A DNA stretch of 64,000 nucleotides from assembly GCA_037127255.1 (NCBI GenBank), contig JBANSL010000007.1:65627538-65691537 (forward strand). The letters are read 5' to 3'. Source of the stretch: Persicaria tinctoria (lineage: Eukaryota > Streptophyta > Magnoliopsida > Caryophyllales > Polygonaceae). Below the pieces are notes generated by a model. That model saw nothing but the letters and a program-made list of their open reading frames with translations. It was not told the origin of the DNA and ran no database searches. This document shows, piece after piece, positions 33,481 to 44,418 of the stretch (its first letter is position 1; every line of letters starts with the position of its first letter). The position numbers were made by a program, and so were the translations under genes.

Positions 33481-35524
33481 GGATCAATTAAACTTGCTCA
33501 AGCGGAGTCTCAAGAACACCACAAGCCTTCTGGAATCCAATCCGACGACATAAGAGCCTTGCGTTTCAATCGATTCAATCCACTAAACCACTTTCCGCCA
33601 TCACCCTACATCCAAAAACATCGATCTTTGCCATTCCATTCCCTTACCCATCACAAATGAACTCTTTTGAAACCAAGTTGTTCGAGAAATTGGAAGGTTG
33701 GAGGAATGGACGTCGGTTTTCCAATGTTTTCAATCAGATTTGTGGTTCTGCGTACACGGTGCTCGCCACCCTTACCACGACGCCAGCCGCCTCTACAACG
33801 AGCCCGTCTTTTGGTCGTTTTTGGTGATTTTTCTCGGTTTTTCCTCGAGTAAATTAGGACGATCGAGCAAAACAAGCACTGTCTGTGCCAACGACAGGGT
33901 GAACACCAACACCCTGCGAGTAGGAGGGAGACGAATTGGCGTTTGGAGTCACATCGGAGGAGCGAACGCCCGCGGATAGCGACGGTGATGAGTCGATTCG
34001 GGTGAGTGACGTACTGGTTGATATTATGTGTGCTTTTCGTGAATCGATCGGGCAATAGGTTGATTGAATGGAAGCCTCTGGTGATCGTATCGGGTGATCG
34101 GGGCTGGGAATTAGGCGTGTTTAATTGTAGACATATATGGGTGACGTTAATGGCTTGGAATGGGTAGGTAACAAGTAATTAAGAGTATACATATATGCCC
34201 CTTCCTGTACGTTCTTCATTTAGCAGACTTGTATGCCTCTCCATCCTTATTGTTCTATCAACTTTTATGTAAATCTTCCGATTAGTTCATGTCCTTTATG
34301 GCCTTTATGTATTTAGAGAATTAACGACGGAGTGGAGGGCGCAATTAGGTATATACTTAGCAAGTGAATTTGATTGGGATATATATATCGAATGGATCCG
34401 GCTGATGTTCTTGATATGTGGGTCTTTGTTTGTAATTGGGATAATTAGCAGTACTTGATTAGGGGAATGCACATATATTCATTCTGGGTAGCTAATTAGG
34501 ATCATCTAATGGGGTATGTTGTCCAGATACCGTGTGTTTGTAGTTACAATTACGAAACTTATATTAGAGTATGTGTTTATTACTAGGTGATTGTGCGGAT
34601 TGAATATACTTGGATGTGACGTTGGTGAACTTTGCGGAGATATTGCTATAGAGTGGAGGTAAGTCTTCTGGACTTACTCACTATGCCTTTGTAATATGCG
34701 GTTCATGTGATGAAGCCTACAAGGCCTTGTGGCGGCATGAGTAGTGTGTGCACTTACCTTTTTGTACTTAAATGAGTTGTGCATTGCATCAGTTAATGGT
34801 GCACATTTATCTACCTATTTTATGTGGTTAGTGTCCAGGCTTTGTGATTACGGGTACTTCTTTGTGAGTAATGGCCATTCGTTGTGGTTAAGGCAATTCG
34901 TGTGGTTAGTGTCTAAGCTTTGTGATTAAGACACTTCTTCGTGGATGATGCAATTATGTAAGTGCACTTTGGTGTGGTACATATATATTGAGATTCTTTA
35001 TTGTGAATTGGGTGTAGCAGGCATCGCATATATGCTCCGTAGTATTTACTACCTAAGTTATATATTATTGATTGGATAGTGATTCTTTTCCTCGTTGTTG
35101 TTATTGTACAGATTCAGGTACCAGTTATACTTTACAGTTGGCGAGAGATGATGATCACAAGGGTCCGATTCGTTCATAGGACTTGTTGTGTGCATGGGAT
35201 TTGGGCATTTTAGACTGTTTGTGTTATACACTCTATGTTTTCTACTAGGAATGATGGAGAATGATACTTTTACACTTTACCACTGCATATTTACATGACT
35301 TGAGGTGTCGGATCCACTTGATAGGTTCTGTTTGTGTCGGACCTGTTTGTGTCGGACTTCCGTGTTACATGACTTTCTATATTGTGGTTGCGTGTTCATG
35401 ATTATTTCCAACTTTCATGTCCTTCGTTGTAAGATCATTATGTCTTTCGGCACACTTAGCTCATCGGGACCCAGTTCGGGTTACGTGCCGAGTAGCATTC
35501 GAGCCCCGAGGGCAGGGTGTTACA
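33481..35524 (+). repeat. 5' LTR of element F, left boundary uncertain
   Basis: The right end is fixed by TGTTACA at 35518-35524 and by the match of 35053-35524 with 40958-41414. The leftward extent is inferred from absence of Athila similarity. A duplicated phrase GTGGTTAGTGTC lies at about 34827 and 34899. Confidence 0.55.
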
Positions 35525-35527
35525 AAT

Positions 35528-35540
35528 TGGTATCAGAGCC
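35528..35540 (+). other. Primer binding site, initiator tRNA-Met
   Basis: TGGTATCAGAGCC, the standard plant initiator tRNA-Met primer site, three bases after the LTR. Confidence 0.95.
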
Positions 35541-35940
35541 AGGTTGGCAACGAGAGACATAGTGACGTTACGATAAGGACAACGGGAGTCCAAAAGTAAC
35601 TCAGTATTTTTTTTTTGGTAAATATTTGTTGAAAATCAAGCATTGGGGAAATGGGTAGATGCAGAAGTGTTGATCATCTCTCGTTCGACAGGTACCTTTC
35701 TTTTTTCTACCAAGTGTGTTTATTTGTGTTACTACTATTTCTAATGACTTAGTTAGTGCAATTAGATATAAGAGATTTGGATACAGGGGTGTTGTTGTTA
35801 AGGAATAGAGGTGTACCATATGTTGAGGGGATTTATACGTATTTTCCCTTTTATTTTTTTTTCATCTTTACCCTATCTTATTTGAGCCCTATTTCATTAG
35901 GATTTCTTTCAATATGGTTAATCCCTGAGCCAGAGTTGGC

Positions 35941-37683
35941 ATGAGAGGTAGTGGTCGAGGGAGAGGTAGAGCTCGTGGACGAGCCGAGCCTAGGGTTGAG
36001 GCTGAGAGAGAGGAACCTAAGGTCCCAGTAGGTCATCCCGTAGTAGATGTTGCTGCTCTTATTGCTCAGATGCAGACCACGATGCGTACGATGATGCGTG
36101 AGATTCTAGATGCGATGACTGGTTCGGCTCCTGCAGTGGTACCACCAGTTGTACCACCTGCTACTCAGTTACTAGTGGGGCCAACAAACCCTGTAGCAGA
36201 AGGGCAAGGACGAGCTATACCTAGACCCGATGACTGGGGTAAGGAGTTTACACGTCGTGGACCACCCCACTTTTCAGGGTCATCAGATGAGGATGTTGAG
36301 CTTTGGTTTAGGCAAGTAGAGGGAGTGTTCGAGGCTATTGAAGCTCATATTGATGTTCAACTTCGATTAGCTGCTGGGTTGCTTCAGGGGGATGCATTTG
36401 ATAGGTGGCGTGTTATTCGACCAGGGATGGTGAAGAGATCATATGCAGAGTTTAAGAGGTTGATGATTGCTGAGTATTGTCCTCCAAGGATGAGAGAATC
36501 TTGGGAGAGAGCCTTTTTTGCTAAAGGGTATGACCCTAGCTTAACTATTGCACAAGCCGTGAATAAGTTTAAGCGTGAATTGATGTTTGTTGGTGATCTA
36601 GTGACTTCAGAGAAGCATAGAGTTCAGCTTCTAGCTAACTGCATGCCTCCGCATGTTAGTTCATATGCAACGGGATTCGGATTAGAAACTATAGCAGCTT
36701 ATGGGGATTTAGTGGTGAGATATGATGAAGATTGTCGTCGAACTGCTATGGATAACCAAAGAAATGGGAAGCGCCCGAGGATTCAGTATGGGCAGGGAGG
36801 AGGTGATGCTAGCAGAGGATTCGCAGGGCAGGTTAGGCCACCTATTGTGCCCATGTCAGGAGCTAGTAGAGGCATGGTTACACATCCGATTCAGATGAGA
36901 CCATTAGCAAGTCAGGGTACCCAGGCAGGATCAGGACTTCCGCGAGTTTGTTATGGTTGCCGAGAAGTCGGAAATATTCAGATTCATTGTCCCAACGTCG
37001 GGACCAAGTGCTTCGGTTGCGGCGGGATGGGTCATCGGCGTGCTTACTGTTCTCGTAGTTTATCAGTTTCAACATCCCCACCGCGGCAAACACTTCCCGG
37101 TCCTAGACCTCCTCAATATCAGCAGATGGTGCCTTATCGGGGTCAGGGACGCGGTGGCGGAGGACGTGGTGGGAGAGGTGGACGGAATTATGGTGGTTTA
37201 GGACGAGGGCCATCGTCTAGTTCCAGTGAACAAGGTCAAGGATTATACGGTGGGGGTCGCGGGTCGAGCTCAGCACCAGCACGTGTGTTTCAGATGTGTC
37301 ATGATGATGATGCCTTCGCACCGACTGCCACAGGTACCATCTTTATTCGCTCCCAACCTTATAAGATTCTATTTGACACGGGTGCCACACATTGTTTCAT
37401 TACGACTTCCTGTGTAGATCGTTTAGGACTACTGACTACTTCATGCTCTCCTTTTTCTGTTGCTTATCCTGATGGGTTTAGGGTGTCGGGTAGTCGTGAG
37501 ATTCTAGGGTGTCCTATCCAATTTGGTGGGAGTGTTTGGCCTGCTAACTTCATTTTCATATCTATCATGACTAATGAGGCTATCTTGGGGTTGGACTGGA
37601 TGTTACGTTTTGGTGATGTGATCGATTTGAGGTCTTTCACGATAACTTTGACAGTGAGGATGGTAGTCAGCATCAAATCTTAG
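35941..37683 (+). CDS. Gag-protease of element F (580 codons before a stop)
   Basis: Arg/Gly-rich N terminus, then a gag capsid-like segment with FSGSSDEDVELWFRQVEGVF and RMRESWERAFFAKGYDPSL. Two zinc knuckles at about residues 338-360: the first, CYGCREVGNIQIHC, has Asn where His is expected; the second, CFGCGGMGHRRAYC, is canonical. A Gly/Arg-rich stretch follows, then aspartic protease with FDTGATHCFI at about residues 478-487 and the late AILGLDWM. The frame stops at 37681-37683 shortly after protease, where gag-pol normally continues, so a frameshift or stop separates pol. Confidence 0.85.
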   Translation: MRGSGRGRGRARGRAEPRVEAEREEPKVPVGHPVVDVAALIAQMQTTMRTMMREILDAMTGSAPAVVPPVVPPATQLLVGPTNPVAEGQGRAIPRPDDWGKEFTRRGPPHFSGSSDEDVELWFRQVEGVFEAIEAHIDVQLRLAAGLLQGDAFDRWRVIRPGMVKRSYAEFKRLMIAEYCPPRMRESWERAFFAKGYDPSLTIAQAVNKFKRELMFVGDLVTSEKHRVQLLANCMPPHVSSYATGFGLETIAAYGDLVVRYDEDCRRTAMDNQRNGKRPRIQYGQGGGDASRGFAGQVRPPIVPMSGASRGMVTHPIQMRPLASQGTQAGSGLPRVCYGCREVGNIQIHCPNVGTKCFGCGGMGHRRAYCSRSLSVSTSPPRQTLPGPRPPQYQQMVPYRGQGRGGGGRGGRGGRNYGGLGRGPSSSSSEQGQGLYGGGRGSSSAPARVFQMCHDDDAFAPTATGTIFIRSQPYKILFDTGATHCFITTSCVDRLGLLTTSCSPFSVAYPDGFRVSGSREILGCPIQFGGSVWPANFIFISIMTNEAILGLDWMLRFGDVIDLRSFTITLTVRMVVSIKS

Positions 37684-40545
37684 GGAATGACCCTAAGAAG
37701 AATGGAGAAGTTATTAGTGCAATGAGAGCTGTTAAGCTTCTTAGTCAGGGTTGTGTGGGATATTGGTGCTATGCGGTGCAAGCTGAGAAGGGTCGACCGA
37801 AGTTACAGAACGTTCCAATTGTGAACGAGTTTATCGATGTTTTTCCAGAAGAATTGCCAGGTTTGCCACCAAGGTGAGAAGTTGATTTTACGATTGAACT
37901 TGAGCCAGGAACTCGACCGATTTCTCGTGTACCTTACCGGTTGGCACCAACAGAGATGTCAGAGTTGAAGGCTCAATTTGAGGAGGTATAAGAGAAAGGG
38001 TATATTCTCCCTAGTGCTTCACCATGGGGTGCTCCGGTCCTCTTCGTGAGGAAGAAAGATGGGTCGTTGAGATTATGCATTGATTATAGGGAATTAAATC
38101 GGGTAACTATCAAGAATAAGTACCCGTTGCCGCGGATTGATGACCTGTTGGACCAACTGCATGGCTCTGTGGTATTCTCAAAGATTGATTTGAGATCAGG
38201 ATACCATCAATTGAGGATTAGGCCGGAGGATATTCCAAAGACTACATTCAGGACGAGATATGGACATTATGAGTTTGTGGTCATGCCGTTTGGGCTGACT
38301 AATGCACCTGCAGTATTCATGGAGTTGATGAACCGCATCTTTCTAGAGCAGTTAGACAGATTTGTTGTGGTGTTTATTGACGATATTTTGATCTACTCTA
38401 GAAGTAGAGAGGAGCATAAGGATCACTTGAGGCAGGTACTAGGAGTATTGAGGGCACAAAAGCTGTATGCTAAGTACAACAAGTGTGAGTTATGGATGCA
38501 TGAGGTGGGTTTTCTTGGGCATATCATATCAGCAGCGGGTGTCATGGTAGACCCAGCAAAGATTGAGGCCATCGTTGCCTGGACTCCGCCTAGGAGAGTG
38601 AAGGAGGTTCGTAGTTTTTTGGGTTTAGCAGGGTATTACCGTAGATTTGTTCAGGGATTTTCTAGTATTGCTAGACCATTGACACAACTTTTGAGGAAGG
38701 ATCATCCTTTTGTATGGAAGGAGGATTGCCAGACAAGCTTCGATCTGTTGAAGCAGAGATTGACCTCTGCACCAATCTTGTCATTACCACAAGGTACAGA
38801 GGGGTTTGTGGTCTTCACCGATGCTTCGAAGACTGGTTTGGGATGTGTGTTGACTCAGGGGGATAAGGTGATTGCTTATGCCTCACGACAAGTAAAGCCT
38901 TCAGAGTTGAACTACCCTACTCATGACTTAGAGTTGGCAGCAGTAGTGCATGCCCTAAAGATTTGGCGTCATTATCTCTATGGGAGTTCTTGTAAGATTA
39001 TGTCTGATCACAAAATTCTCAAGTACATCTTCACTCAACGGGAACTTAATATGAGACAACGGAGGTGGCTAGAGTTGATCAAGGATTATGATCTTGAGAT
39101 CGAGTACCATCTTGGTAAAGCCAATGTGGTGGCTGATGCGCTTAGTAGAAAAACCAGGCAGGAGGCGATTGTATCACGATTGACATGTATTCCAGAATTA
39201 AACCGAGACTTGCACCGAGAAGGCATCGAGGTTTGGATGCAGAGGGTTCAGGGTCAGTTGACAGTGATGGAGATGAGGTCGAGTCTGCTTGATGAGATCA
39301 GAGAGGGTCAACAAGCTTGTGGGAGCATTCGAGATATCCGATAGCGTATGGCAGATGGTAGCGCTATAGGTTTTTTTGACCGATCAGATGGACTGTTGGG
39401 TTTTGGAGGACGTATCTGTGTGCCAGATGTGGGAGATATTCGTCAACGGATCTTGACTGAGGCACATAATACTCTTTATTCCATCCATCCATGTTCAGGC
39501 AAGATGTATCAGGATTTGAAGAGACGGTACTGGTGGAAGCCTATGAAGGTTGATATTGTAAAATTTGTAGCTCGTTGTCAAACATGTCAGTAGGTCAAGA
39601 TAGAGCACAGTAGGCCTGGTGGATTGACGCGTTCATTGCCTATTCCCGAGTGGAAGTGGGAGGACATCTCAATGGATTTTATTACTGGACTGAGAGGCAG
39701 TAGAGAAGTTGACTCTATTTGGGTTATAGTGGATAGGTTGATAAAGTCAGCTCATTTCATTCCTATCAGAGAGGATTGGCCGGTTAATCGGCTTGCTGAT
39801 TTATTTATTCGACAAATTGTGAGATTGCATGGGGTCCCTCTCACCATAGTGTCAGACCGGGATGGACGATTTACTTCACACTTTTGGAGACAAGTACACA
39901 AGGCTCTAGGGACGCATTTGCATTTCTCTACAGCATATCACCCGCAGACAGACAGTCAGAGTGAGAGGACCATCCAGACCTTAGAGGATATGCTCAGGGC
40001 TTGTGTGCTTGACTGGGGTGGAAAATGGGTCGATCATCTTCCTTTGGTTGAGTTTGCTTACAACAACAGTTGGCATGCTTCAATTCAGATGGCACCATTT
40101 GAGCTTCTATATGGTCGTCGATGTCGTTCACCACTCTGTTGGGATGAGCCAACTGATGTTATTAGAGATCCGCCTCAAACTGTTCAGGATACTATAGACA
40201 GAGTTGCTCAGATCAGGGAGCACATTCGAGTAGCTCAGGGTCGTCAGCGGAAGTATGTAGATCGTCGGAAGCGTGATCTAGAGTTTGAGGTGGGAGCACA
40301 TGTGTGGCTTAGGGTCTCTCCGACTAAAGGAGTTCGTAGGTTTGGTATTAAGGGCAAACTGAGTCCAAGGTATGTTGGTCCGTTTGAGATCTTAGAGCGG
40401 GTGGGTGAGCTTGCTTATCGGTTGGCATTGCCGCCATCGCTTGATCGAGTACATCCGGTATTTCATGTATCACAATTGAGGCGGTATATTCCGGACCCTA
40501 GTCATGTGTTGGACTATAGAGGGTTGGTGATGAACGGTTTTTAGT
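37684..40545 (+). pseudogene. Pol of element F: RT, RNase H, integrase, chromodomain lost
   Basis: RT begins with FPEELPGLPP and has in-frame stops at 37875 (TGA) and 37990 (TAA). From 38046 an open 432-codon frame carries [30 protein letters not shown] and the intact catalytic [10 protein letters not shown], then RNase H with [23 protein letters not shown] and VADALSRK. Integrase starts at about 39348 with the His/Cys zinc region ending CQTCQ, a TAG at 39591, then the core with MDFITGL, VSDRDGRFTSHF and SERTIQTLED, and the C-terminal KLSPRYVGPFEIL. The frame ends in VLDYRG...; the chromodomain that normally follows is absent. Several stops, but catalytic residues are preserved. Confidence 0.9.
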
Positions 40546-40957
40546 CGCGTAAACCGTATCAAAATAATTTCAAACCTACCTAACTAATGTAGTGTGGTAA
40601 GCACGAGTCGATCCCACAGAGAACCAAGTTATTCCTAAGTTAAGTTTATTTACCAATTAATATGAAACGGGGGGTTTTAAGTGGTGAAAATAACAAAGAA
40701 AATAAAATAAACTATAAACAAATTAAAGCAATTTAGAGAAAATCGTTCTACCTACAACTATCCACTTTATTTGGTTGAATTGATATTGTAACTTTCTCTT
40801 GTCCTTTTATAATTCCTATGAATGCCCTTGTCCCGACCTAATATAGTTACTAGTCCAATCAGTCCTAGAAACCCTTATCAATCGAACAGTCCCTAAAGAA
40901 GGATTTAACCCAATTGATAGCTTTAAGACCAGAGATTAGCCAAGGTATTTGCAGTCT
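40546..40957 (-). repeat. Foreign LTR-like patch replacing the 3' end of element F
   Basis: About 410 bases unlike the rest of F. AAGCACGAGTCGATCCCACA at 40601-40620 is the complement of a phrase near the 3' end of Tat/Athila-type LTRs (compare AGGATCGAATCCACGAGGAA at 23201 in the minus-strand LTR of element D). So this is probably an LTR end on the minus strand, either an insertion or a repair patch. Confidence 0.5.
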
Positions 40958-41414
40958 CTAAGTTATATATTATCGATTGGATAGTGATTCTTTTCCTCGT
41001 TGTTGTTATTGTACAGATTCAGGTACTAGCTATACTTTACAGTCAGCGAGAGATGATAATCTCAAGGGTCCGAGTCGTGCATAGGACTTGTTGTATGCAT
41101 GGGATTTGGGCATTTTCGACTTTTTGTGTTATACACTCTATATTTTCTACTAGGAATGATGGAGAATGATACTTTTACACTTTACCACTACATATTTACA
41201 TGACTTGAGGTGTCGGATCTATTTGATAGATTGTGTTTGTGTCGGACTTCCGTGTTACATGACTTTCTATGTTGTGGTTGCGTGTTCATGATTATTTCCA
41301 ACTTTCATGTCCCTCGTTGTAAGATCATTATGTCTTTCGGCACACTTAGCTCATTTGGACCCAGTTCAGGTTACGTGCCGAGTAGCATTCGAGCCCCGAG
41401 GGTTGGGTGTTACA
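40958..41414 (+). repeat. Truncated 3' LTR of element F
   Basis: Matches 35053-35524 with substitutions and one 15-base deletion, ending TGTTACA at 41414. Confidence 0.9.
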
Positions 41415-42710
41415 ATGTCGGTCTCTGATATGAAGAAGCCCCTTATGATGTCTAGGGAAGAAGAGGATCGTTGGCTCAAGCTTGAAGAGAGACGGTATGA
41501 AACCACCATATTCTTTTATCCCCTGACGCTGAAGAAACTGGGAATTTCTGAGGATGTCTATCTACTCCTACGAGGAGGGGGATTGGAAGATTTATTGGAT
41601 GTGTCTAGTCATACTTATCCAGCATTAGTTAGAGAGTTCTTGGGCACCCTAGATTATCGCTCTGATATGGAGATTCGTTTTCAGCTGAGAAATCGGAAGT
41701 TCATGGTGACTAAAGATCTTATTGCACAAGCCATTGGTGTTACCAATTGGCCCACTGATTCCAGATTCGTTAATAAGTTAGGCGCTTGAAATCCTCTTGA
41801 TATGTGGAAGAAAGCTATTGCAGAGTTCGCTGACTATGGTGAACCGTACCAGGAATCAATGATTACTCACTCTGCGTTGAGGTTGTGTTACTGGGTACTT
41901 TACAACTCTTTCCTTGGTGTGGAATGTCCATCTAATGTTAGTATGAGATCATGGAGCCATTTTTTCAGCTTAACTCCGGGAGGGGTTCATATCCCTGACT
42001 GGGTTCAGCTATTTTTGGGAAACTGTATAGAGGTGGTTAAAGCAACTCATGTGAAGCCTTGGCGCTTCATTGTTTTCGGTGGTTTGATATCATTGATTGC
42101 TCGCCAAGTAGGTGTCTGTCTAGATGATTTGCCACCTCTCAACACTAAAAACCTCTACAATCTCTCCAACCTGAAATGGTGGGGATTGATCGAGTGGGCC
42201 CAGCGACCGGATAGCACTTGGTGTTTTAAATGGATGTCGGGACCAGAGAGGGAGCATCAAAATTATCTGCTTGCTGACATGCAACTGTGCCTGAGTATGT
42301 CGGATTTCAATCTCTATCACAACAAGTTTCCAATCGATCTTGCAGAGAAGAGTTGGTCAATGAAGTGGTCTGCTAGCAATAATGGTGCCACTGACGATGA
42401 TGATGCAGATGAAGAGGTTGCAGCTGATGACATCATTGATGACAATGTTGGTGTTTTGCCTGCTAAAATTCCAGATGTTGCAGGAGACTTTGAGGTTGTT
42501 AAAGACGAAGAAGGAGTTGATGATGAAGATGTCGAGCCTACATATGCTACTTTAATTGATATGGAGCATCGATTTGCTGATTTTGAGGCAAGCACTGTTG
42601 ATAAGCTTGCCAAACTTGCGGATAAGCTCTGTAGTCTTCAAAATGCCGTGTTGATAGCCCTTCAGGACATCAATCAGCGGTCTGGAACCCAGACCTCGCC
42701 TTTACAGTAA
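41415..42710 (+). pseudogene. ATHILA ORF1-type env-position protein (element G), one stop
   Basis: Frame from ATG 41415 to 42710 with a single TGA at 41787. It begins directly at the F insertion edge with MSVSDMKKPLMMSREEEDRW; the true start may be upstream. YPALVREFLGTLDYR and RFQLRNRKFMVTKDLIAQAI match the conserved N-terminal half of the ATHILA ORF-1 family. LRLCYWVLYNSFLGVE and GGLISLIARQVGVCLDDLP follow. The C terminus is acidic (about codons 325-370), then a heptad-like ASTVDKLAKLADKLCSLQNA segment. It shares layout, not close sequence, with the frames at 7969 and 19257. Confidence 0.75.
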
Positions 42711-42773
42711 TTGGTCAGTCATTTGCTTCTTTCAAACCCTTTATTTTTATTTTTTTTTTTTTTTTTTTGTGTT

Positions 42774-42825
42774 TTATGCATTGAGGACAATGCAACATGT
42801 ATGTGTGTGGGGGGGGGGGGGGGGA
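42774..42825 (+). other. Post-env AGGA-loop hairpin and G-rich tract (element G)
   Basis: TGCATTGAGGACAATGCA is a 7-bp stem with AGGA loop, followed by a long run of G (about 42809-42824), an extreme form of the purine tract. Confidence 0.65.
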
Positions 42826-44380
42826 TTGAAGTAAATTAAGTTAGGTTAGTGCATGTTTGACTTTTTGTTTTTTTGTTATTGAGTCTTTGTTATTTCCTTT
42901 ATGTTATTTCTTTTAAGTTATTTAAAATGTCAAAAGAAAAAAAATTAGAAAATGTCGAAAATAGGAATAAAAAAAGAGTGAGTTTTGTTTGTTTTGCATA
43001 TTGTGTTATCAAGGATACCCATCTTGATTTGAGTTTTTCCTGACATGATCTTATAAATCCCATGAAATTATGGAATAATTTGATCTTATCCTAAAAATTG
43101 GTTTTATATGAAATATGATTGAGCATATACAATTGAGCATGTATGATCTATGTTTGGGAGTATGCTTGAAATTCAACAAAAATTTATCACAGTGAGATAT
43201 TTTTGGCCTTATAAGGGATACATCTTTATTCCCCTTTTCTTTTCTTGTGTGATATACTCTTCTTATGCACTTATCATTGAGTATTTCCATGGTTATCTAT
43301 TTTCAAGGCCGATTATATACATGTTCAATGCTTGATAAGTTCAAATGATAGAGGCAAACTTTTAGCCACGTATTTATCCATATCTACCCTATGTTATGTA
43401 TTGCTTTGAAGCCAATTTGAGCCTTTAGCCTTATTATTATTCCTAGCCTATGGTGAGCCTTACCCTTACTCCGGGGCAATTGAGATTTTAAATGTGTTAT
43501 GGAATCTATTTTGAAGATTGAGAAGAATGAAGCTAAAGTGTGAGTTTATGGTTTATGGTTTTGAGAAGATGTAATGTTATGTTCTTATTTAGCCCCTCAT
43601 TTTATGCATTTGATTTTCATGTAGTATGGCTCAAGAAAAAAGAAATAAAAAGCTTGGACCTAGGGAGAATAAAATTCACCTAGGGATAAAAGGAAGCTAG
43701 AAAAGAAAAAAAAAATCCGAAGAAAAAGAAAGAGAAAGAAAGAAAAAATAATTAGTCATTTATCTTATGATATGCAATGAGGAAGAATTGGGATTTATGT
43801 TGGTTATGAGATACATTGGTTGAGTGTTGAGATTGCGCTATATGTGAGATGATGAGAATTTTGATGATATTGAGAGATGTTGTGCATTTGTGAGCTTGAT
43901 ATATTTGAGTTGGTTTGTGTTATGTTGGGAGTTTTGGAATCTTATTTTCCCGGAATTTATAGCACCACATGACCAAATACAAATCCTTGCCCTTATGTTT
44001 CTACAAAGCCTCATTACTACCCCGCCGAATGGAATCTTCTATGAAGGTTTCCATTGATCGAAAGTCATCTTGATATTTTTATTTTTGCATTTACGTATCC
44101 GGTGGAGATTTTGTGATATAAATGTCAATATTCTAGTTGATGCTGGTATATGGAATTGAGGTGAGTGTGTGCTTAAAGCCTAAAAACATGAGAGTGAGAG
44201 ATACACATTTTATCCTTGCAGGTAAGGTTGATTTTTGAGCATGCAAGCAACTTGATCTCATATATACATGTTATGACGTTTATATGTTTGGTTATATTTT
44301 CACTATTGATGATGTTGCTTTTGATGAGAAAGTTGTGAAAGATTTCATGTGGGATGCGTAGATGATGTTTTTCCTTATTG
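42826..44380 (+). other. 3' noncoding region of element G
   Basis: About 1.55 kb without a gene. It contains the fixed-loop hairpin (43659-43684), A-rich tracts, and CCCGGAATTTATAGCACCAC at 43949-43968. Confidence 0.6.
43659..43684 (+). other. Fixed-loop hairpin (element G)
   Basis: CCTAGG, loop GAGAATAAAATTCA, CCTAGG: six of six pairs. Confidence 0.7.
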
Positions 44381-44418
44381 TTGCTTGAGGACACACAAGA
44401 GTTAAGTGTTAGGGGATT
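44381..44418 (+). other. Degenerate hairpin and polypurine tract before 3' LTR (element G)
   Basis: TTGCTTGAGGACACACAAG keeps CTTG/CAAG with a larger loop, followed by TTAAGTGTTAGGGGATT. Confidence 0.6.

Larger units (their letters stand above)
33481..41414 (+). mobile_element. Chromovirus-type Ty3/gypsy element F (Tekay/Del-like)
   Basis: 5' LTR ending TGTTACA at 35524, initiator tRNA-Met primer site, gag-protease frame, RT/RNase H/integrase with stops, a foreign patch at about 40546-40957, then only the last 457 bases of the 3' LTR. The left end of the 5' LTR is not identified; 33481 is a rough guess. It interrupts an Athila element, whose env-like frame begins directly at 41415. Confidence 0.8.

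Noticed and set aside
33651..34055. Minus-strand frame of 134 codons
   Set aside because: Lies in LTR or leader sequence of element F, has unremarkable composition and no family pattern.
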